NCBI GenBank assembly: GCA_017991835.1
Contig: JAGOPY010000015.1
Location: forward strand, 1-64,000
Direction of reading: 5' to 3'
From: Bacteroidales bacterium
GTDB taxonomy: Bacteria > Bacteroidota > Bacteroidia > Bacteroidales > JAGOPY01
DNA length: 64,000 nt
How positions within the stretch are numbered: position 1 is the first letter of the stretch; each line of letters begins with the position of its first letter. Positions 48,707-58,566 of this stretch are shown one piece after another. Below the pieces are notes generated by a model. It saw only the letters and a program-made list of their open reading frames with translations, had not been told where the DNA came from and did not search any database. Made by a program: the position numbers and the translations under genes.

Positions 48707-51700
48707 ATGCCCATCGAACCAGGCCAAATTGTCAAGAACTTAATACCCGCTGAACCGGTTGAGATCCTTAAGCTGCAGCAGCTTGGAAAGATGATCTCTT
48801 TGACCTTCAGGGGGGTCAATTCCAACCTGACCAATAGCAAGGTCATTACCAGGGAGCAATTCGAGAACCTCGAAACCATTACTAAAGAAGGTCACTTCAC
48901 GTTCACGGGGGATCCGGTCAGGTTTAAACTTTATGCTGAAGCGGAGAGAATTCATTCAGCGTATCAGTTTGATCCATTGTTCGCGGTTAATTGCTCCATT
49001 GTGGATCCTCTTCCCCACCAGGTTGAAGCGGTATATCATTATTTACTGCCTCTTCCTAAAATTAGATTTCTGCTCGCTGATGACACCGGCGCCGGTAAGA
49101 CAATCATGACTGGATTACTTCTGAAAGAACTGATCATGCGAGGGATTATCGAACGGATCCTCATTATTACCCCAGGCGGGCTTACAAAGCAATGGCAGGA
49201 AGATGAACTCGGGCTTAAGTTCAACATGCCCTTTAAATTGGTCAACAGGGCGACCTTCAATGCGGAACCAACCATATTCACTTCTTCTGACCGCTTAGTC
49301 ACCTCTATCGATTTCATTCGCAATGATGATGTCCTTAATGTGTTGCGGGAAACGAGCTGGGACATCATTATCGTGGATGAAGCGCATAAACTTAGCGCTT
49401 TTGATTATGGCACGAAGAAGTATGTAAGCAAGAGATACCAGGCATTGGAAGAATTGACGGCCAAATGTGAACATCTTCTTTTACTGACAGCTACTCCTCA
49501 CCGAGGCAGAAGAGATACCTTTAAAAACCTGCTCCAGCTCCTGGATGAGGATATCTTTGCCAATGACAGCCTGGTGACCGACCGTGTGAAAGAGATCGGC
49601 AAAGATGGGGTGAACAAGTTCTTCATCCGGCGATTAAAGGAAGAAATGAAGGACTGGCATGGTAAACCACTTTTTAAACCTCGTCATACCAAGACCACCC
49701 TTTACCAATTGACCGCCGAAGAGAAGTTGCTCTATGACAAGGTAACCGAGTATCTGACCAAAAGAAGAGAAGAAGCTAAACAGGAAAGCAATATTCATGT
49801 CACCCTTGCTTTAATGGTGATGCAGCGAAGGCTGACAAGTTCAATATATGCAATAAAGAAAACTCTATCCAATCGCTATAATGCACTAAAAGGATTGCTG
49901 GAGCAACTGAATCAGAATCCTGAGCTATGGAAACAGAAACAGAAAATGGATCTGGACCTGGATACCATCGAAGACTTTGATGAATTTTCAGATGAGGAAC
50001 GTGAAGGTTTGGAACAGATCATGGCTGATCCCCGAAAATTTAAATTGTTTACGACAGCTAAAAGTCCACAGGAAATAAGAGAGGAAACGAACCAGGTCCG
50101 GGTATTGGTAGAAATCGCTGAAGATTTGTACAATTCGAACCAGGAAGAGCAAAAATTCATTAAACTGCGTGAACTGCTTCAATCCCAGGGCGTTTTGGAT
50201 AGCAAAGAAAAGCTGGTGATTTTTACCGAACACAAAGACACATTGGATTACCTCGAAAGCCGCTTGAAGAATAATGGCTATGAAGTAACCACTATCCATG
50301 GGGGTAAGTCAGTAGATGAGCGAAGAGAAGCCCAGGGCATCTTCGCCCGCCAGGCGCAGATCCTCATTGCAACAGATGCTGCCGGGGAAGGTATTAACCT
50401 TCAGTTCTGCCGGTTATTGATCAACTGGGACATTCCCTGGAATCCCAACCGGCTTGAGCAGCGCATGGGCCGAATCCATAGATACGGACAGAAACTGGAT
50501 GTGCTGGTTTTCAATATGGTAGCGCAAAACACCAGAGAAGGCAATGTTCTTCAAAAGCTGCTCACAAAACTGGACCTGATCAGGGAACAAATGGGAGATG
50601 ACCGGGTATATGACGTCATTTCAGATATTTTTGAGAATGTCAATCTCGAGTCGATCATAGATTCCGTTTTCAATGGTCGGTCAACCCAATTTGATGATAC
50701 TATTGAAATTGAATTATCGGAAGAAAATTTCAGGAAAAAGATCAAGGAGCAAAAGGAAAAGATCGGTTCGAGCCAGGTGGATTATTCTTCTGCAAGGCAA
50801 CTAAAGGAAGATTCAGATGAAAGAAGGCTACAGCCTGTTTATATCCGGTTGTTTTTTGAAAAGGCATTCCAGTATCTTGGTGGTGAATATGAAGAGGTCA
50901 GGAATTCCATCTTCAAGATCCGGAGTATTCCACCTTCGATCATCAAAGCGCTTAAAGACGAATACAATATTTCAGCAGACCTGAGCAAAATCAATTTTTG
51001 CTTCGATAAACAGGTGTTTCTTGATTATCAGAATACCCAGGATCTTGGAACAGTGCACTTTATCAGCCCGGGCAATCCGCTGTTTGATTCTTTGATCCGG
51101 ACCACTATGCGTGCTTTCAAAGAAGATGTGCTGAAAGGAACAGTCCTGATCTCTCCGGATGATAAGGAGGAATATCTGGCATTTCTTGTCAAATCTCAAA
51201 TTACGGATAACAGGCCGGTTAAAACATCCGACAGTATTGCCGACGAGCGGTTGAAGCTTGTGTGCTCTACAGACCCTGAGGCTTTTGCATTGACTTCTCC
51301 TGCCAAGCTCATCGATTTACATGCTCCTAACCAGTTTGCCAAAGTCGTCACACCGCCGGAGGTTATTGATAATAGCAAAGTGGTGGAATGGAGCTTTGAG
51401 AATATAACGATGCCCCAATTGGATGAAACTACCCTTCATGTTGAAAATGATGTAACTAAAAGAAGGTCTTACCTTGAAGAAGCGTTCCAGAACATCATCC
51501 TTGATCTCACCGGAGAAATTAATGAATTACAGGGTAAAAGCCTATTAGGCATTGCGAATGTTCAGGATAAGATTCAAAAAAAGCAGTCAAGATTAAACGA
51601 ACTCAAAGAACGCAAAATTACTAGGCTGGAGAGCCTGGAGTTTATGAAGCAGCTCTCCCCGAAAGCTCCTGAAGTATTGGGTTGCGCATATGTACTGCCC

Positions 51701-52129
51701 CTTACAAAGGTAGAATATGAATCACACTATGGTATGAGCAGGGATGATGAAGTGGAAGCTATTGCCATGCAAGAAGCCATGAAATATGAAATTGCTTATG
51801 GCTGGACCCCTGAAGATGTCTCTGCTGATAATGAAGGATTTGATATCAGAAGTGTGAACCCACATGGGATAAAAAGATACATTGAAGTTAAAGGCAGGAG
51901 TGCTGAAGGGGGTGTGATGCTTTCAGAGAATGAGATGAACCGCTTAGCACAGTTAGGAAATAGTGCATGGCTCTATGTTGTAGTTAATTGTAAATCTGAT
52001 CCAACGCTGTATCGTATCCAGGATCCTGCAAATAGAGTTAAATATGAGGTTAAATCCAAGGGTGTACAGTATTTTGTTCCTATGGATTCCTGGAAAGCTT
52101 TTACTACTACTTCAAAGGATTATTCCTGA
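48707..52129 (+). CDS. SNF2-family helicase with C-terminal DUF3883 (NOV_C) domain
   Basis: A 1140-residue DNA translocase. Walker A is DDTGAGKT (about 125-132), motif II DEAH (about 225), motif III LLTATPH, and the second helicase lobe ends with INWDIPWNPNRLEQRMGRIH (about 570-590). A long helical middle follows. Residues about 1013-1115 fit DUF3883, a nuclease-like fold with GFDIRS and YIEVKGR as a possible D...EXK site. Helicases of this build occur in DISARM and related phage-defence loci. Here the neighbours are AbiE, DUF262, DUF1156 and DUF499 genes. The nuclease-like tail could cut or only bind DNA. Confidence 0.88.
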   Translation: MPIEPGQIVKNLIPAEPVEILKLQQLGKMISLTFRGVNSNLTNSKVITREQFENLETITKEGHFTFTGDPVRFKLYAEAERIHSAYQFDPLFAVNCSIVDPLPHQVEAVYHYLLPLPKIRFLLADDTGAGKTIMTGLLLKELIMRGIIERILIITPGGLTKQWQEDELGLKFNMPFKLVNRATFNAEPTIFTSSDRLVTSIDFIRNDDVLNVLRETSWDIIIVDEAHKLSAFDYGTKKYVSKRYQALEELTAKCEHLLLLTATPHRGRRDTFKNLLQLLDEDIFANDSLVTDRVKEIGKDGVNKFFIRRLKEEMKDWHGKPLFKPRHTKTTLYQLTAEEKLLYDKVTEYLTKRREEAKQESNIHVTLALMVMQRRLTSSIYAIKKTLSNRYNALKGLLEQLNQNPELWKQKQKMDLDLDTIEDFDEFSDEEREGLEQIMADPRKFKLFTTAKSPQEIREETNQVRVLVEIAEDLYNSNQEEQKFIKLRELLQSQGVLDSKEKLVIFTEHKDTLDYLESRLKNNGYEVTTIHGGKSVDERREAQGIFARQAQILIATDAAGEGINLQFCRLLINWDIPWNPNRLEQRMGRIHRYGQKLDVLVFNMVAQNTREGNVLQKLLTKLDLIREQMGDDRVYDVISDIFENVNLESIIDSVFNGRSTQFDDTIEIELSEENFRKKIKEQKEKIGSSQVDYSSARQLKEDSDERRLQPVYIRLFFEKAFQYLGGEYEEVRNSIFKIRSIPPSIIKALKDEYNISADLSKINFCFDKQVFLDYQNTQDLGTVHFISPGNPLFDSLIRTTMRAFKEDVLKGTVLISPDDKEEYLAFLVKSQITDNRPVKTSDSIADERLKLVCSTDPEAFALTSPAKLIDLHAPNQFAKVVTPPEVIDNSKVVEWSFENITMPQLDETTLHVENDVTKRRSYLEEAFQNIILDLTGEINELQGKSLLGIANVQDKIQKKQSRLNELKERKITRLESLEFMKQLSPKAPEVLGCAYVLPLTKVEYESHYGMSRDDEVEAIAMQEAMKYEIAYGWTPEDVSADNEGFDIRSVNPHGIKRYIEVKGRSAEGGVMLSENEMNRLAQLGNSAWLYVVVNCKSDPTLYRIQDPANRVKYEVKSKGVQYFVPMDSWKAFTTTSKDYS

Positions 52130-52136
52130 CATTTTG

Positions 52137-52173
52137 TTTGCGTAAGTGGACAGATTGTAGTACCTTTCGCAAA
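52137..52173 (+). promoter_or_regulatory. Predicted promoter and operator of the AbiE pair
   Basis: TTTG (52137-52140), 20 bases, TACCTTTC (52161-52168, one mismatch to TAnnTTTG). An inverted repeat TTTGCG (52137-52142) / CGCAAA (52168-52173) brackets both boxes. AbiEi proteins are known to repress their own operons at inverted repeats, so this is a plausible operator. It would allow expression separate from the helicase. Confidence 0.5.
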
Positions 52174-52192
52174 TGAAGATACAAATAAGGTT

Positions 52193-53005
52193 ATGAGTAT
52201 AGCATTGTCATATAATTATTTAGAGGATTTTACTGCCGATCTAAGAAGAGTTGGAAGGTATACTTTTTCGCTTGAAGAAGCGAGGAATCATCTTAAGACT
52301 ACTGAGGAAGCTCTTAAGAAGACTTTAAACAGGATGACCAATAAGGGGAAAATAACTCCTGTAAGGAAAGGTTTCTATCTCATAATACCTCCGGAATATG
52401 CAGTGCATAAAGTGCTCCCTCCGACTATGTTCATCGATCAGATGATGAGGTATATTGAAAAACCATATTACGTAGGATTATTGAATGCTGCTTCATTTCA
52501 TGGCGCTTCCCACCAGGCACCCCAGGAATTCTTTGTAATAACTGAAAAACCACCGCTACGGTCTATCACAAAAGGCAACCTGCAGTTAAACTTTATTATA
52601 AAAGCTAATATCAGGGAGGAATTTCTGGAAAGAAGGAAAACTGAGGCTGGTTACATTAAAGTATCCTGCCCTGAGCTGACAGCGGTTGACCTGCTTATCT
52701 ATGAAAAAAGGATTGGAGGGATCAACCGTTGTTTTACACTTTTGCATGAATTACAGGAAGCGATGAAACCCTCTGTCCTGAAAAAGGTTATTGCCAAAGA
52801 TGTTCCAATCCCCGTCCTTCAAAGATTGGGATACCTGCTTGATCTTATTCTTCCTGATGGAAAACTGGCAGGAGTTATAGTTGATGCTGTTAGGGAATCC
52901 AACTTCCGTAACACTCCTCTGAAAACCGGAAAATCGCTGGCAGGATATCCGGTTAATAATAAGTGGAAAATCATTGAAAACACCATTCCCGAAAGCGATA
53001 TATGA
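52193..53005 (+). CDS. abiEi: AbiEi-family antitoxin
   Basis: A 270-residue protein with an N-terminal winged helix (about 15-65, FSLEEARNHLKTTEEALKKT in part, then GKITPVRKGFYLI). A C-terminal domain typical of type IV AbiEi antitoxins follows (YYVGLLNAASFHGASHQAP, about 100-118, and AVDLLIYEKRIGG). It should repress its promoter and counter the AbiEii toxin. It overlaps the toxin gene by four bases. Confidence 0.92.
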   Translation: MSIALSYNYLEDFTADLRRVGRYTFSLEEARNHLKTTEEALKKTLNRMTNKGKITPVRKGFYLIIPPEYAVHKVLPPTMFIDQMMRYIEKPYYVGLLNAASFHGASHQAPQEFFVITEKPPLRSITKGNLQLNFIIKANIREEFLERRKTEAGYIKVSCPELTAVDLLIYEKRIGGINRCFTLLHELQEAMKPSVLKKVIAKDVPIPVLQRLGYLLDLILPDGKLAGVIVDAVRESNFRNTPLKTGKSLAGYPVNNKWKIIENTIPESDI

Positions 53006-53805
53006 TTCCGAGAGCTTATATCACAGAATGGCAGCAATATGCTCCATGGCAGTTTCCGGAGCAGGTGGAACAGGACCTGATCATCAGCCAGGCATTGATA
53101 AACATATATAGCGATGAATTTCTTAAAGATAAATTAGCATTTAGAGGAGGGACGGCATTATATAAATTATTTATTCTGCCACCCACCAGATATTCTGAAG
53201 ATATTGACCTTGTTCAGATTGAAGCCGGGCCGGTAAGAGAAATTGTTTCAAGATTGAGAAAAGTTTTGGGCTTTGTTGGCAAACCGGCATATGAGAGTAC
53301 GCTTACATCGTTTAAGCTGAGATATCATTATGATTCTGAGATTGAACCGGTCAGGCGAATGGGGCTGAAAGTGGAAGTGAACTCGAGAGAACATTTTGCT
53401 TTAAAGGGTTTGCTTAGATTCCCTTTTGAAGTTGAATCAGCCGGATTCCGGGGAAAAGCAGACATTATGACCTACCAAATCAATGAATTACTTGGCACCA
53501 AACTCCGGGCACTTTATCAAAGAAAAAAAGGGAGGGATCTGTATGACCTTTATAAAGCATTGACATCAATTCAGACTGACCAAAAAGAAATAATCGAATG
53601 CTATAAGGCTTATATGGAATTTTCTTTAAGAGATAAGCCATATCCTAAATTACCAAGTGCTCAAGAGTTTTTGAACAATTTGGAATTAAAGCTCCAGGAT
53701 CCGGATTTTACCGGAGATACCAATGCACTGCTCATTCCAGGAGAAAAATATGATCCACTTGTCGCAGGCATTTATATTATTGAAAACCTTATAAATCATC
53801 TTTAA
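53002..53805 (+). CDS. abiEii: AbiEii-family nucleotidyltransferase toxin
   Basis: A 267-residue DNA polymerase beta-like nucleotidyltransferase. Motif I is FRGGTALYKLF followed by RYSEDIDLV (about 48-72); a later acidic strand appears in LKVEVNSRE, and KLRALYQRKKGRDLYDLY is the C-terminal signature. Such toxins inactivate tRNAs by adding nucleotides. Together with AbiEi it is a phage-defence toxin-antitoxin module placed inside the island. Confidence 0.93.
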   Translation: MIPRAYITEWQQYAPWQFPEQVEQDLIISQALINIYSDEFLKDKLAFRGGTALYKLFILPPTRYSEDIDLVQIEAGPVREIVSRLRKVLGFVGKPAYESTLTSFKLRYHYDSEIEPVRRMGLKVEVNSREHFALKGLLRFPFEVESAGFRGKADIMTYQINELLGTKLRALYQRKKGRDLYDLYKALTSIQTDQKEIIECYKAYMEFSLRDKPYPKLPSAQEFLNNLELKLQDPDFTGDTNALLIPGEKYDPLVAGIYIIENLINHL

Positions 53806-53806
53806 T

Positions 53807-55468
53807 ATGAACAATCAAAAAGAAACTATCAGAAGATTCATTAATTACCTGAATAATGAAGAACATCTTGGCGGATTCTGGCTCCCAAATATTCAAAGGC
53901 CATTTGTCTGGAAAATAGAACAGATTGAACGTTTATTCGATTCCATTTTAAGAGAATACCCCATAGGATCACTTCTTATTTGGAAGAATAATAGTGCAAT
54001 GAGACATAGAAAATTTATTGATATTTGGAGAGATGGTCTAAAATTAATTGACTTCTATGTTCCGGAAAATAGAAAACCTAAGATGTTGGTTCTCGATGGG
54101 CAACAAAGGCTTCAGAGTCTGTTTATCGGATTAAAAGGAAGCTATAATGGCCAGGAACTATATATGGATATCTTAAGTGGTGACCAAAAAGCTCCAGAAG
54201 ATATAAAATATGATTTTAAATTTCTAAGTTCTCCTTCATTTCCATATGTGAAATTTAAAGGCTTAGTATTTACTGATAAGTTAAATTATGAGATTAAAAA
54301 CGAAATAATTGCCACCGCTGGCAGAGATCTTAGTGAGAATGAAGATATTAGGATTGTCCAGAATATAGAAATAATCAGAAATGTATTTTGTACACAGGAA
54401 AATGTTCTTTATCAAGTCGTTGACAGTATTGATAGGCCTTTAGCCTATAAAGAAGATGACATTGTGGAAATCTTTATACGTGCTAATTCAGGAGGCACAA
54501 AACTTTCAAAATCCGATCTTTTATTTTCTTTGTTAGTTTCTGCCTGGGAAAATGCAGATGAGGACATGACGATGCTTCTTAATGAACTAAATCGTGATGG
54601 ATTTGATTTCGGACGTGACTTCATTCTAAAATGTTGTTTGGTAATATTTGGTAAGGGTGCAAGATATGAAGTGGAAAAATTTCGTAATGCCGATACAAAA
54701 GAGAAGATTGAAAATAATTGGGATCTTATTTGCCATGCTTTAAAAGATGTAAAGGACTTTGTGGTTGGAAAGACATTTATTCAATGCGATAAAGTATTGA
54801 CATCTTATTTGGCATTAATACCGTTAGTCTATTATCGTTACCATTACAAAAATAGATGGGAAAAGACAAAGAAGATGGATGAGTATTTGGTCAGAGTCTT
54901 ACTTGCTGGGGCATTTGGCGGTAGTCCGGATAATCTCATCGATAAAATTATTAAGCAAATTGATGAAAATCAATTGTTTATGACTAATGAAATATTTGGG
55001 ATTATAAAAAATGATGGCAGGAACCTCGATTTGAGTAAAGAAACGATTTTATCATTTCATTATCAGGATAAAAGGATTCATTTACTCTTTAATCTAATAT
55101 ATGATTTTAATTATGACCCCTCTTATATTCAAAATGAACCACAACTTGATCATATATTTCCACAAAGTATCTTAAGGACAATTAAAATTCCTAATCCCGA
55201 AACTGGAAGAGTAAACTTGATGAAATACCACCAATTTGACCGTGATCAGCTCGCAAATATGATGCTGTTAACAAGGCAAGAGAACGGTGGAGGAGGAAAA
55301 TCATATACTCCTCCTCTTGAATGGTTTGATAACAAAGATGATGCCTATTTGGAAAAGCATATGATTCCAAAGAATAAAAACCTATGGAAAATCGAAAACT
55401 ATGAGGCTTTTATCGAAGAAAGGAAAAAGTTGATATTAAAAAAAATTGATTATCTTTTAATAAAATAG
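53807..55468 (+). CDS. DUF262 protein with C-terminal HNH nuclease motif
   Basis: A 553-residue protein. The N-terminal DUF262 domain has NIQRPFVWKIEQIERLFDSI (about 28-47) and VLDGQQRLQSL (about 95-105); the DGQQR motif is the NTPase/nuclease site of this family. Near the C-terminus QLDHIFPQSIL (about 445) and NMMLLT resemble an HNH nuclease. This is the domain pair of GmrSD-like type IV restriction enzymes and SspE-like proteins that attack modified DNA or sense its state. The gene is clearly more AT-rich than its neighbours. Its stop overlaps the next start by one base. Confidence 0.88.
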   Translation: MNNQKETIRRFINYLNNEEHLGGFWLPNIQRPFVWKIEQIERLFDSILREYPIGSLLIWKNNSAMRHRKFIDIWRDGLKLIDFYVPENRKPKMLVLDGQQRLQSLFIGLKGSYNGQELYMDILSGDQKAPEDIKYDFKFLSSPSFPYVKFKGLVFTDKLNYEIKNEIIATAGRDLSENEDIRIVQNIEIIRNVFCTQENVLYQVVDSIDRPLAYKEDDIVEIFIRANSGGTKLSKSDLLFSLLVSAWENADEDMTMLLNELNRDGFDFGRDFILKCCLVIFGKGARYEVEKFRNADTKEKIENNWDLICHALKDVKDFVVGKTFIQCDKVLTSYLALIPLVYYRYHYKNRWEKTKKMDEYLVRVLLAGAFGGSPDNLIDKIIKQIDENQLFMTNEIFGIIKNDGRNLDLSKETILSFHYQDKRIHLLFNLIYDFNYDPSYIQNEPQLDHIFPQSILRTIKIPNPETGRVNLMKYHQFDRDQLANMMLLTRQENGGGGKSYTPPLEWFDNKDDAYLEKHMIPKNKNLWKIENYEAFIEERKKLILKKIDYLLIK

Positions 55469-58400
55469 TGCCCATGCCCCAACCCAAAAAACTCATCGAA
55501 GTCGCCATGCCGGTGAAGGAAATCTCGGCGGAAAGCGTGCGCGACAAATCCATCCGGCATGGCCATATCTCTACATTGCATCTCTGGTGGGCCAGGCGAC
55601 CGCTGCCGGTTTGCCGGGCCGTGGTGTTTGCCAGCCTGGTACCTGATCCATTGGATGAAAATTGCCCGCAGGCTTTCAAGGATGCCGTGTCGCTTTTGCT
55701 ATGCAAAGCCAATAACCCCGGCGATCCGTATAAACCCTATGATGACATTCCTTATACCTCGGCCATTGATCCAATGGAGGATAACCTCCGCAACCGGTTG
55801 CTGATGTTTATCGGTAAGTTTTCTGAAACCTATATTCAGAATGAAAAAGCAGGTAAGACAACCAGTGCTAAAGACCAACTAAGTCATACCAGCCTGATCA
55901 AATGGGAAAGCCGGAACAATGATGCTATTATCGGAAAAGCAAGAAAACTGATCTGGGTAGCGCATAATGCCGGCAAATTTCTCTCCCTCGATTTGGGGGA
56001 GGGTCAGGGAGGGGGCCGGACGGCAGTAGAATTAATAAGTTCATTTGACCAGCATTACAAGGCTATAAAAGATGCGGAAAATGATCTGTACAGCACTCCC
56101 GACCGCAACATTACCACACCGGAAGTGAAGCACAAGGAGGAGAAACTGCACCAGGCCATTGAAGCGTTCCTGGACCATATGCCCAAAGTGTTTGATCCGT
56201 TTGCCGGTGGTGGCGCCATTCCCCTGGAAGCAGCCAGGCTGGGTTGCCGCAGCTATGGCAACGACCTGAATCCCGTGGCCCATATCATACAGAAAGGAAG
56301 CGTGGAATTCCCCCAGAAATACGGGAAACCGATAACTTATACCAAAGAAGAATTCATCAAAAGATATGGGAATGAGACGTTTAAGCAATGGTGCGCTGAT
56401 AACCATACCCATAAAGATGCTCCCGGACTGAAAATACAAATACCTAACCGGCTGGCATTTGATGTGGATTACTATGCCAGGAAACTGCTTGCGATGGCTG
56501 AAAAGGAGATTGGGCACTATTACCCGGCATCTCCTGATGGAAAAAAGCCTGTAGCCTATTATTGGGCAAGAGTGGCGACTTGCTCTAATCCGAGTTGTAA
56601 AGCAGAAGTGCCAATGTTGAAGCAGTTTTATCTATGTAATAAAAAGGATAAACAAGTTTATTTAAATCCAATCCTCAATGGTAAAAATATCTCGTTTGAG
56701 ATAAAGAAAGGTAAGACTGACATTGAAGGATGGATGAGTAGCAACTCTTTAAATTGTCCATGTTGTGGTAATCAAACATCTATTGAAAAAATCAAGCAAC
56801 AATCCCAACAAAGTGAATTAAAGGAAAAAATGCTGGCAGTCATAGTGGAAGATGATAAAGGGAAAGGCTATAGACGACCTAATGAAACTGAACTTATAAG
56901 TTCGGAAATTGATATCTCACTTATAGATCAGTCATCTATTCCTGCTGAAAAGATGCTTGATATTCCTGATTTGGTGAGTGGGCGTGGATGGGGAATCAAA
57001 TACTGGAGGCAACTTTTTTCTCCTCGGCAACTTCTGGCTATTCAGACATTCGTTAAATCATTCCATATTCTAAGAAATGATAGTAGAATTTATGATTCAA
57101 ATTATGAAAAAGTTGTATTGACATATTTGGGGCTTTGGATAGATCGAATTATAGCGGTCAGTACTACTTTTGGAATATGGCACACTGGTCGTGAAACTCT
57201 CGAAAGACCAATGGGCAGACAAGCAATTCCAATGGTATTTGATTATCCAGAATCCATACCATTTGCCTTAAGTTCTGGAGCTGGCCTGAATCAACTTGAA
57301 TGGATCACCAGATTTATTGATTCAGAAAATGATTCTCCTTTCTACGCATTTTCCAATAATACAGCAAGCGGAGATATTAAGCAATTCGCACCTAAAGATC
57401 TGAATGCAACTGTAACTGATCCCCCTTATTATGATGCTATAGCGTATGGCGATCTGTCTGATTTCTTCTATGTATGGATGAAGAAAACACTTACAGATTT
57501 ATATCCATATAACTTCTCTACTCCTCAAACACCAAAATCAGAAGAATGTACTGCTTTAAAACACCACCATAATGAAGATTTCGATTTAGCGAAGCATCAT
57601 TTTGAAAAAATGTTATTGAAAATATTTAATGTAATCGAAAGACAAACAGAAGGTTTGGTGACTATCATGTTTGCCCATCAAAGCACTGAAGCATGGACTA
57701 CATTATGTCGTTCTATTCTCGGTGCCGGCATGAATATTACTGGGAGCTGGGCAAGTGAGACTGAAATGATCGGAGCATTGAAAACTGATAAAGCCTTCTT
57801 AGCATCGTCTGTGACAGTATCATGTGTCCCCTCAATCAAATTCGGTATTGCAAATTACAAAACTTTGATAAGAGAAGTCGAATCAAAGGTTAATGAAAAA
57901 GTAGATTATCTATACCGTCTTGGCTTCCGAGGTTCAGATCTTCTTACAGCCTGTTTTGGCCAGGCGGTAAGTGTGTTTGGACAATACGAAAAAGTCGAAA
58001 AAGCCGATGGAACTGAAGTGACCGTAGCAGAATTACTTGAGCTTGCAAGAGACAGTGCTTTTAATGCCCTGGTCAAAGGTTTCCAGGGGGATGAATACAC
58101 CAAATTCTACATCGGCTGGCTGCAACTCAATGGATTTACCGAAGCGGAACATGATGATGTGATGCGCATCTCGCAGATCGGGCTGAATGTGGATGTGAAT
58201 AACCTGGTGGCTGAAAATATCTTAATCCGTAAAGGTAACAAGGAATCCCTGGCCACTTTTTCTGAAAGGGTGCAAAGCGGTAAAAAGCTCTCTTCTGACG
58301 GGATATTGATTAACCAGGTTCATTATGCCATGGAATTGTTCAAAAGCGGGGACCGTAAAACACTCATTGAATATATCAACCAGGTTGCCGATAACCCTGA

Positions 58401-58563
58401 ATCAATATTCTGGAGGGTGCTTACATCGCTTTGCGAGCTGCTTCCTTCAGGGTCGGATGACCACAAACAGGCCAACGGATTGCTGGCCAATAAAGAAAGC
58501 CTGCTCCGTGAATCACGGCAAATCAAAGAACAGGAATCGTCACAAACCAAAATGGACTTTTAA
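55468..58563 (+). CDS. DUF1156 DNA methyltransferase
   Basis: A 1031-residue adenine-type DNA methylase. The N-terminus is DUF1156 (KKLIEVAMPVKEISAESVRD, HISTLHLWWARRPLP). Motif I is FDPFAGGGAIPLEA (about 242-255); a zinc-ribbon-like region has CSNPSC and CPCCGN; the catalytic motif is TDPPYYD (about 651-657). It should mark host DNA. Start is GTG 55468 or ATG 55474. Residues about 172-184 derive from a G/C-tract repeat (55981-56018). The middle of the gene (about 56.6-57.95 kb) is much more AT-rich than both ends, suggesting exchange of the specificity region. Confidence 0.9.
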   Translation: MPMPQPKKLIEVAMPVKEISAESVRDKSIRHGHISTLHLWWARRPLPVCRAVVFASLVPDPLDENCPQAFKDAVSLLLCKANNPGDPYKPYDDIPYTSAIDPMEDNLRNRLLMFIGKFSETYIQNEKAGKTTSAKDQLSHTSLIKWESRNNDAIIGKARKLIWVAHNAGKFLSLDLGEGQGGGRTAVELISSFDQHYKAIKDAENDLYSTPDRNITTPEVKHKEEKLHQAIEAFLDHMPKVFDPFAGGGAIPLEAARLGCRSYGNDLNPVAHIIQKGSVEFPQKYGKPITYTKEEFIKRYGNETFKQWCADNHTHKDAPGLKIQIPNRLAFDVDYYARKLLAMAEKEIGHYYPASPDGKKPVAYYWARVATCSNPSCKAEVPMLKQFYLCNKKDKQVYLNPILNGKNISFEIKKGKTDIEGWMSSNSLNCPCCGNQTSIEKIKQQSQQSELKEKMLAVIVEDDKGKGYRRPNETELISSEIDISLIDQSSIPAEKMLDIPDLVSGRGWGIKYWRQLFSPRQLLAIQTFVKSFHILRNDSRIYDSNYEKVVLTYLGLWIDRIIAVSTTFGIWHTGRETLERPMGRQAIPMVFDYPESIPFALSSGAGLNQLEWITRFIDSENDSPFYAFSNNTASGDIKQFAPKDLNATVTDPPYYDAIAYGDLSDFFYVWMKKTLTDLYPYNFSTPQTPKSEECTALKHHHNEDFDLAKHHFEKMLLKIFNVIERQTEGLVTIMFAHQSTEAWTTLCRSILGAGMNITGSWASETEMIGALKTDKAFLASSVTVSCVPSIKFGIANYKTLIREVESKVNEKVDYLYRLGFRGSDLLTACFGQAVSVFGQYEKVEKADGTEVTVAELLELARDSAFNALVKGFQGDEYTKFYIGWLQLNGFTEAEHDDVMRISQIGLNVDVNNLVAENILIRKGNKESLATFSERVQSGKKLSSDGILINQVHYAMELFKSGDRKTLIEYINQVADNPESIFWRVLTSLCELLPSGSDDHKQANGLLANKESLLRESRQIKEQESSQTKMDF
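55981..56018. repeat. G/C-tract palindromic repeat inside the methyltransferase gene
   Basis: CTCCCTCG-ATTT-GGGGGAGGG followed by AGGGAGGGGGC, the same kind of element found between genes at 6021 and 8549. It is read in frame as SLDLGEGQGGGR. Confidence 0.65.
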
Positions 58564-58566
58564 GCC

